This document shows positions 58,934 to 64,000 of a stretch of DNA of 64,000 nt, one piece after another. The stretch is from Epiperipatus broadwayi (Eukaryota; Onychophora; Udeonychophora; Euonychophora; Peripatidae), in assembly GCA_028023455.1 (NCBI GenBank), contig JAQFVV010000111.1:2301909-2365908 (forward strand), read 5' to 3'. Position 1 is the stretch's first letter; each line of letters starts with the position of its first letter. A program made the position numbers and the translations under genes. The notes under the pieces are model-generated. The model was not told the DNA's origin. It ran no database searches and saw nothing but the letters and a program-made list of their open reading frames with translations.

Positions 58934-59803
58934 GAACTTTGTCCTTGCATCTCTTTGCTCAATTACTCAATGTCAGGTATGTAATCGGTCACTTTTAACT
59001 TCATGCATGCTTCTTAATGTTCAGATGTTAGCCAACTTCTTTGTGAACTCAAAATATTTTTTATATATGAGAAAATTTGTTCACATAAGTAAGTTGAACC
59101 AAATGCTGAAAGCAGAGCACAAGCAGTTTTTTTCAAAGAATTAAATCTTTCAGGTAATGATATCCAACAATTGAGAATGACAGCCGACTTTTCTAGATAG
59201 TTCCCTTCAAGGGTTTTCCGCAATTCTACAAATTTAGTTTTCCACAATTCTGATGACATTAATTCGATTAATTCCATTTCAAAACTATCAGTATCCATCC
59301 ACTCAAAAAGAGATAAATCTAATAGAGTCATCTTTAAATCATTTAAGTCAGGTTTGATGAGGAAAGAAAATATGGATGTGTATATTTGAACATTTTCACA
59401 TTGTTTGGAAAATTCTTCTCTGAGAGTTTAAATTTATTTTTGAAGTGCATCTTTGATAACATTAAATTGATTTGCATAGGTCTTTACATTTGGAAAGTAC
59501 TTATAGGTGTTAGCAGTAATATTACGCCAAAATATATCTAATTTTGATGCAAATCCTTTCCAATATTCAAAAAGTTCTAGTACTGTTTGACCCTTCCCTT
59601 GCAAATGCAAGTTTAACTCATTCAAGTGTTGAGTTCTATCAATCAAAACATCAATTTTCATAGCCAGTCTTCATCATTTATTTCTGGATAATGTTCTTGT
59701 TCATCAAGAAACATCTTGATTTCTTTCAGACATAATACAAACCTGTTCAATGCATCACCTTGACTAATCCAATGAACATTGCTATATAGAGGGAGGTCCA
59801 TAT
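58934..59803 (-). pseudogene. hAT transposase, C-terminal half (GTF2IRD2/ZBED-like)
   Basis: Reads in order 'MDLPLYSNVHWISQGDALNR' (the conserved V.W.S.G region), 'LKEIKMFLDEQEHYPEINDE', 'HLNELNLHLQGKGQTVLEL', 'FWRNITANTYKYFPNVK', 'LFEWMDTDSFEMELIEL' and the dimerisation domain 'LKKTACALLSAFGSTYLCEQ' then 'IFSYIKNILSSQRSWLTSEH', followed after a stop by 'EACMKLKVTDYIPDIE'. These are the domains of the hAT C-terminal half, similar to host-annotated general transcription factor II-I repeat domain-containing protein 2-like genes. In-frame stops (for example near 59430 and 59013) and small frameshifts make it non-functional. Confidence 0.88.
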
Positions 59804-62770
59804 TGTAATGGTAATAATTGTCCCTCCACACAACAAAATCTAGAACACAGGCAAAATACACTAAAGCTGATCGAATCCGGATACTGGGATCCAGAATCCG
59901 ACCAACATTCAATCCTTTCACCTCTGCTCAATGATTTAATACGCTATGGATGACATTCCTCAATGTACACAGACACCCAATTTACCCATTGGAACTAGAG
60001 ACTCGTAAATTAACTAGTTTATCACTGATTTGGTCAGACATATACACATATGGCTAAGTAATTAATTATAGAACTTAACAGACTGATCTACATATATATG
60101 AAATGGTGTATGTGCAATTAAATATAGAGTTGGATAAAACGAACTCACGGACAATAAAATATGGAAACGAGTTATAATTTTAAATATTATTAATTTAATA
60201 AAACAATAACAAATAATAAATCAAAACATACAAAATTATATGATGGGAATGTGAGATATAACACTCGCAGGTGTTAGATAACTAATGAGATTAATGTTAC
60301 ATATCACATTATAAGCACTTAATAAAGTGTAATGCGGTATTGGAGTTTATGCCTATCTTAATATGCCAAATTTCTAGCTCTTTTGTAGTCTGCTAGATCA
60401 TGCAGAACTTTATAGCCAAAGTTATATAACTAACTATAATAGTGCTCCTATGGCGTCTATCTATTCAAAGTTAAATTGAGCATGTAATTAGGCTCAGAGA
60501 TACGCAGGTTAGCATGTTAACCTAGATTAGGATATACACTAATGCTAGATAAGCATTTAATATAAAAAGGAGAGAAAACTGGCTTATGATAGGTTTATCT
60601 ATATCCTCTATGGCACATCTTAAAATATTAATTAAGCAAAAAGATGCGAACGGGTCATTATTCACGGGCTTCAGCATCGAATGCTCGGTTTGCCCTAAAA
60701 CTGCTCAACTTGCCATGAATAGGAACATTAGCAGTTCAGGGAGTCAGATAAGCATTATGAATCATCTAGGTCCTTGTGCCCTAGTTCTAAAAGTGTGCTT
60801 GAACTCGAACTAAAGTGGATGAGTGTGGCCTCCACCAGCACATCATCAAGAATCATGCAGCAAGCAAATAAGTGTACATTGTGTACTTTGTAAGGACACA
60901 TTTGCAACTTATACATATATATAACGCAGACGCGTAAAATTATATTAGTGTGCCTTAAACTTAGATAGCATCTATTTGCATAGCTATACAATCCAGTTCT
61001 CAAATTTAGTATTTCAAATATACTATTTAGGGACTAAATTAATTAGTAACCTAGTTTAATATTATCACCTGCATCTCAACATATATAAATCTAAGGAGGG
61101 CGAAGCATATTTGCGGGGTGATTACGAATAAAACATTAAAATATGCTTTGAGAATATCTCTATGACTAGTCCCTATGATATATGAGTTACATATATAAAT
61201 AGTTATAATTCATAACTAGAATTAAGCAAACTACAATTTTAACTAGATAACTGATTATTGTAATATTATTACCCAAAAATTAATCAGTAAAATAATATTA
61301 TGATCTCGAAACAGCAAGTGAGAAAGAAAAATAATAATTCAATCATTTAATATTTATTATAGTGAAGATTTGAAATTATCTTCGCAGATCGATAAGCTAA
61401 AATTATATTTATAAATACTTACGGTTTTGAGTCACTTGGCATATTAACTACATATAATATTAAAATGATAACATCATAGAATAAATTGAATAGATTTTAG
61501 AAATAGGCATAAAAAGATCGCAGGAAATTATACATTTAAAATAGATTATTAGAGTTTTACATTTTAAAAGAGAATTCACATTTTACAATCAGGCAAGATT
61601 TAGCATTTTACAATCAGGCAAGATTTAGCACTTAATAATCATCTTTGTAAATTTTAGTAAAGGTGCTTGGGAAAGCAGATTTAATAAATAGCTAGCTTTT
61701 AAAAGAAAGAAACGAAAGTCACAGTTTATAAACAGAGCTCTGAGAGAAAATTTACCATTCATTTGTTTTCCACTGCAGTTAGTTTCTGGAGCACTTGGGA
61801 GGATATTAAGTTGACACTTTTGACAATGATTTAAAATTAATAGAGATTTTCCACAGGCTACTTCTGCTTTGCTGATATATGGCATTAGGTTTCATTGGAC
61901 CACAGAGTTCTTCTCCATTCCCCGGTTAAGGAGAACGGTGATTTCTCACCATCCTACTCGATCATTTGAAGATAAAATGGGCATAGGTTCGGCTTACAGT
62001 TCACTTAATATATATATGATCAATCCTTGGTAACAAAACTTTTAGTATTTATACTTTTTAAACTCTGGCCACCTGTTAATTTTTATGAGCTTGAATGTAG
62101 CTGAAAAGTCCATTTATTTATTTTAGCGAAACATTTAATAGTTACAACCAGTAGAAGAACTCATTTATTTATTTTAGAAAAACAATTTTTAAATTATAAC
62201 AAGTAATTCAGATTTTGTTTTCCTGCATTATTTTGTTATTAACATTTTATATTTACAAATCCGGTCCACACAATTTTAGGACCAATGCATGATCTACTTT
62301 AAAATCTGTTTACAAGGTCAAATGTTATTTTGACAAAGTTACTTTCGTAATTAGTAGAAGACTAATTTTATAACCATAAGTGCAGAATAACAGGAAATAT
62401 ATGTATGTGATTTCAATAATACATCAATAAAGTTGCTAAATAATTTAACTAAAATATTTCTTAAACTAGAAATATTTATAAAATGAATATACATACCTGT
62501 AATATATACCATTAATATAACAATAATTTAAATTAAAATATGTTTTAAATTAGAAATATTTATAAAATGAATACATATCTGTAATATATGTAATATATAC
62601 ATATACTATTAAATTACAGACATATTGCTCGCATATATATACGTGATTCTGCATATATAATAATTTAACGTTATTTAAATGGGTACTCTGAGAAGGTTTA
62701 AACCTGGCATATGGACAGATGTGTGGGTAAAATAAGTGAAACAGGCAGATGGATGAAACTGACCGTTTCA
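59804..62770. mobile_element. 2,967-bp TG...CA insertion with 4-bp duplication in hAT
   Basis: ATAT flanks it at 59800-59803 and 62771-62774. The plus strand begins TGTAATGG and ends CGTTTCA, so the outermost bases are TG and CA. Removing it with one ATAT rejoins the hAT reading frame without a frameshift, which fixes both boundaries. I found no internal direct terminal repeats and no integrase or reverse transcriptase. Ends match as imperfect inverted repeats (8 of the first 11 positions). Options: a long solo LTR, a non-autonomous LTR derivative, or a DNA transposon with TG ends and 4-bp duplications. The interior differs in texture from its surroundings (many 'ctag', 'tacgc', GC-richer spots at 60640-60830 and 61780-61960). 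The minus frame at 61625-61885 (MPYISKAEVACGKSLLILNH...) is unrecognised. Confidence 0.75.
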
Positions 62771-62774
62771 ATAT

Positions 62775-63765
62775 ATGCACTATTCATTTCTTGAAAAAGA
62801 GGTTTAAATTTCCTATTTGTCAATGAAGAATGAGAAACTATGAAATTAACTATTTTAATGACAATGTCCATAACAGAATTGAAGCATTGTGATGAGATTT
62901 TTGCAACTAAATTTTTCTGATGTGGTGAAAACTCAATATTCGATGTTTAATATGATTTTTAAGAAGATTAACAAATCCCTTTTCCTTTCTGACCATTGCA
63001 TGGCTGGCATAAGCAACACTAAATATTTTATTTATGTTAATTTTTTGATTTTCAAAGTAATTGAAAAATGCAGAGAAAATGTCATGTCCCTTTGTTGTAC
63101 CAATAAGAGGAATCAAGCAACACAATTATTCATAAATATTATTGATGTCACAATATCATGCAACTATTGCTAGGTGCACCACATCATTTACACCAGTGTT
63201 CTCATCAACAACAACACTGGATGCAATAGGTTGTTGTAAACAGGTTTTCTGTTTTGTTGTTACATCTTTTGGCCATGTTAATTATTCTTCTTTGAATTGA
63301 TCTTGCAGATGCTGGTATTTCTCTAATTCGAGACAGTATCGTTTGTTTATTTGGTAGATTACTGAATAAGATTTCAGCACTTTTCAAAAATATTTCTTTG
63401 ATGAATTGTCCATCTGTGAAAGGTTTGTCTTTTAAAGCCACACAATGAGCAATTGTATAATTACATTCGGTGGCTTTATTTTGGGTTCCAATTATTTGAC
63501 TAAAATAGATAGTTTGTTTTTTAAAGGCAGAAACAGTTCTTTTTATAGCTTCACAGTTCTCATCTGAGTTTTTAAACTTGAACAGATGTTTAGTTTGATA
63601 ATGCCTTTGTACACTTGAGGTATGACAAACAATACTTTCACAGCATAATGTACACAGCACGATTCTTTTACTGTACAAATCCATATTCATTTGTCCAAGA
63701 GTCTTAAAAAGAGCGAATATCATGTTTTTGTCTTTTGTGGGACATTTTGGGAATCTCTCAGTCAA
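62775..63765 (-). pseudogene. hAT transposase, N-terminal half with BED-type zinc finger
   Basis: From 63765 the frame reads a BED-like finger (Cys-x2-Cys in 'LCTLCCESIVCHTSSVQRHY' with the His pair in 'HYQTKH'), then 'KFKNSDENCEAIKRTVSAFK', 'IAHCVALKDKPFTDGQFIKE', 'SARSIQRRIINMAKRCNNK'. Beyond a break near 63200 the catalytic region resumes: 'VVVDENTGVNDVVHLA', 'CCLIPLIGTTKGHDIFSAFF', 'INKIFSVAYASHAMVRKEKG', 'LLKNHIKHRILSFHHI' and 'FKPLFQEMNSAY' at the insertion edge. The DENTG segment matches the position of a catalytic Asp in relatives, which read D.S.D. The 'CTDGAPAM' motif is degraded to 'AYASHAM', so the copy is inactive. The true N-terminus may lie upstream of 63765. Confidence 0.83.
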
Positions 63766-63769
63766 TATG

Positions 63770-64000
63770 CAAAGAGAATCTCCTTTTTGAAAGAAGTGTC
63801 ACCAATGAGCATCGATTATTTACCATTCAACTACCGAAAATATCTTTCTAGAATTGATAACATAATACGCTTTTTATTTGGATTATAATCTCATTTTTTA
63901 ATATTATCAGAAATAAAATGTGAAGATGTAGAATTTATTTCTCTTGCACACAAAAATATCTTTTAAACGAAGTCAAGTGTATTATTTTCTGACAAATAAT
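63770..64000. other. Right edge, presumably 5' part of the hAT element
   Basis: It lies upstream of the transposase on the minus strand. The plus frame at 63691-63888 is antisense to the transposase and not a gene. The right hAT terminus was not found before the window ends. Confidence 0.4.

Larger units (their letters stand above)
58547..64000 (-). mobile_element. hAT transposon, left end and most of gene; runs off the right edge
   Basis: The left terminus at 58547 starts caggggtcagcaacc, the typical outer end of hAT elements of the Charlie/ZBED class. The transposase is on the minus strand, so this is its 3' side. The other terminus is not in the window. The element is split by a 2,967-bp insertion (59804-62770). 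Without it, the visible part is about 2.5 kb, normal for this superfamily. Confidence 0.82.

Noticed and set aside
63691-63888. 65-codon plus-strand frame near the right edge
   Set aside because: Antisense to the zinc-finger end of the hAT transposase.

Overview
The window is a gene-poor, strongly A+T-rich stretch (about three-quarters A+T by eye) from an invertebrate animal nuclear genome. It has long non-coding tracts, spliceosomal-type exon signals and layered, decayed transposons, and no operons or bacterial features. The mix of Tigger, hAT, Penelope-like and LINE families fits chelicerates, molluscs or cnidarians. I cannot fix the species.

Host genes are almost absent. The one exon I can name is on the minus strand at 54593-54814. 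It encodes the N-terminus of an epoxide hydrolase 4 (EPHX4)-like protein and ends in a strong splice donor. Its later exons were not seen, so some or all of the sequence to its left may be intron. Two shorter exon candidates (40690-40767 plus, 52217-52285 minus) are speculative.

Layout, left to right: decayed fragments and AT-rich DNA (1-8.2 kb); a ruined LINE reverse transcriptase (9.2-10.0 kb); foldback and Penelope-type insertions (10.8-12.9 kb); a ribozyme-bearing hairpin element (15.3 kb); a near-complete Tigger/pogo DNA transposon (20804-24840) with two other elements nested inside it; a palindromic Penelope-like copy (27.6-28.7 kb); foldbacks (29.0, 31.1 kb); a retrozyme-like array and a second Tigger derivative side by side (33.0-34.8 kb); mostly empty DNA with a palindromic Penelope relic (41.5 kb); two more LINE ruins (43.6-44.7 and 48.4-51.2 kb); the EPHX4-like exon; a 1.47-kb four-unit palindromic array (55.3-56.7 kb); and a hAT transposon running off the right edge (58.5-64.0 kb) that was split by a 2,967-bp insertion.

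The most interesting signal is a set of hammerhead-ribozyme-like motifs in the non-coding repeats. In the array at 55265-56732 the ~457-bp unit carries a type-I-like hammerhead with all conserved core bases, a two-base-pair helix III, a GUC cleavage triplet and a complementary helix I. The organisation (tandem short units, one ribozyme per unit, 14-bp target duplication) matches animal retrozymes, small non-autonomous elements thought to be moved by Penelope-like machinery. A second family (15.3, 28.9, 51.5 kb) has a different hammerhead whose helices I and III covary between copies but whose core has decayed. Penelope-like C-terminal coding fragments, each followed by a tRNA-like segment, occur in the same window. 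Most of these insertions are head-to-head inverted dimers, and the two best bounded small ones have exactly 13-bp target duplications.
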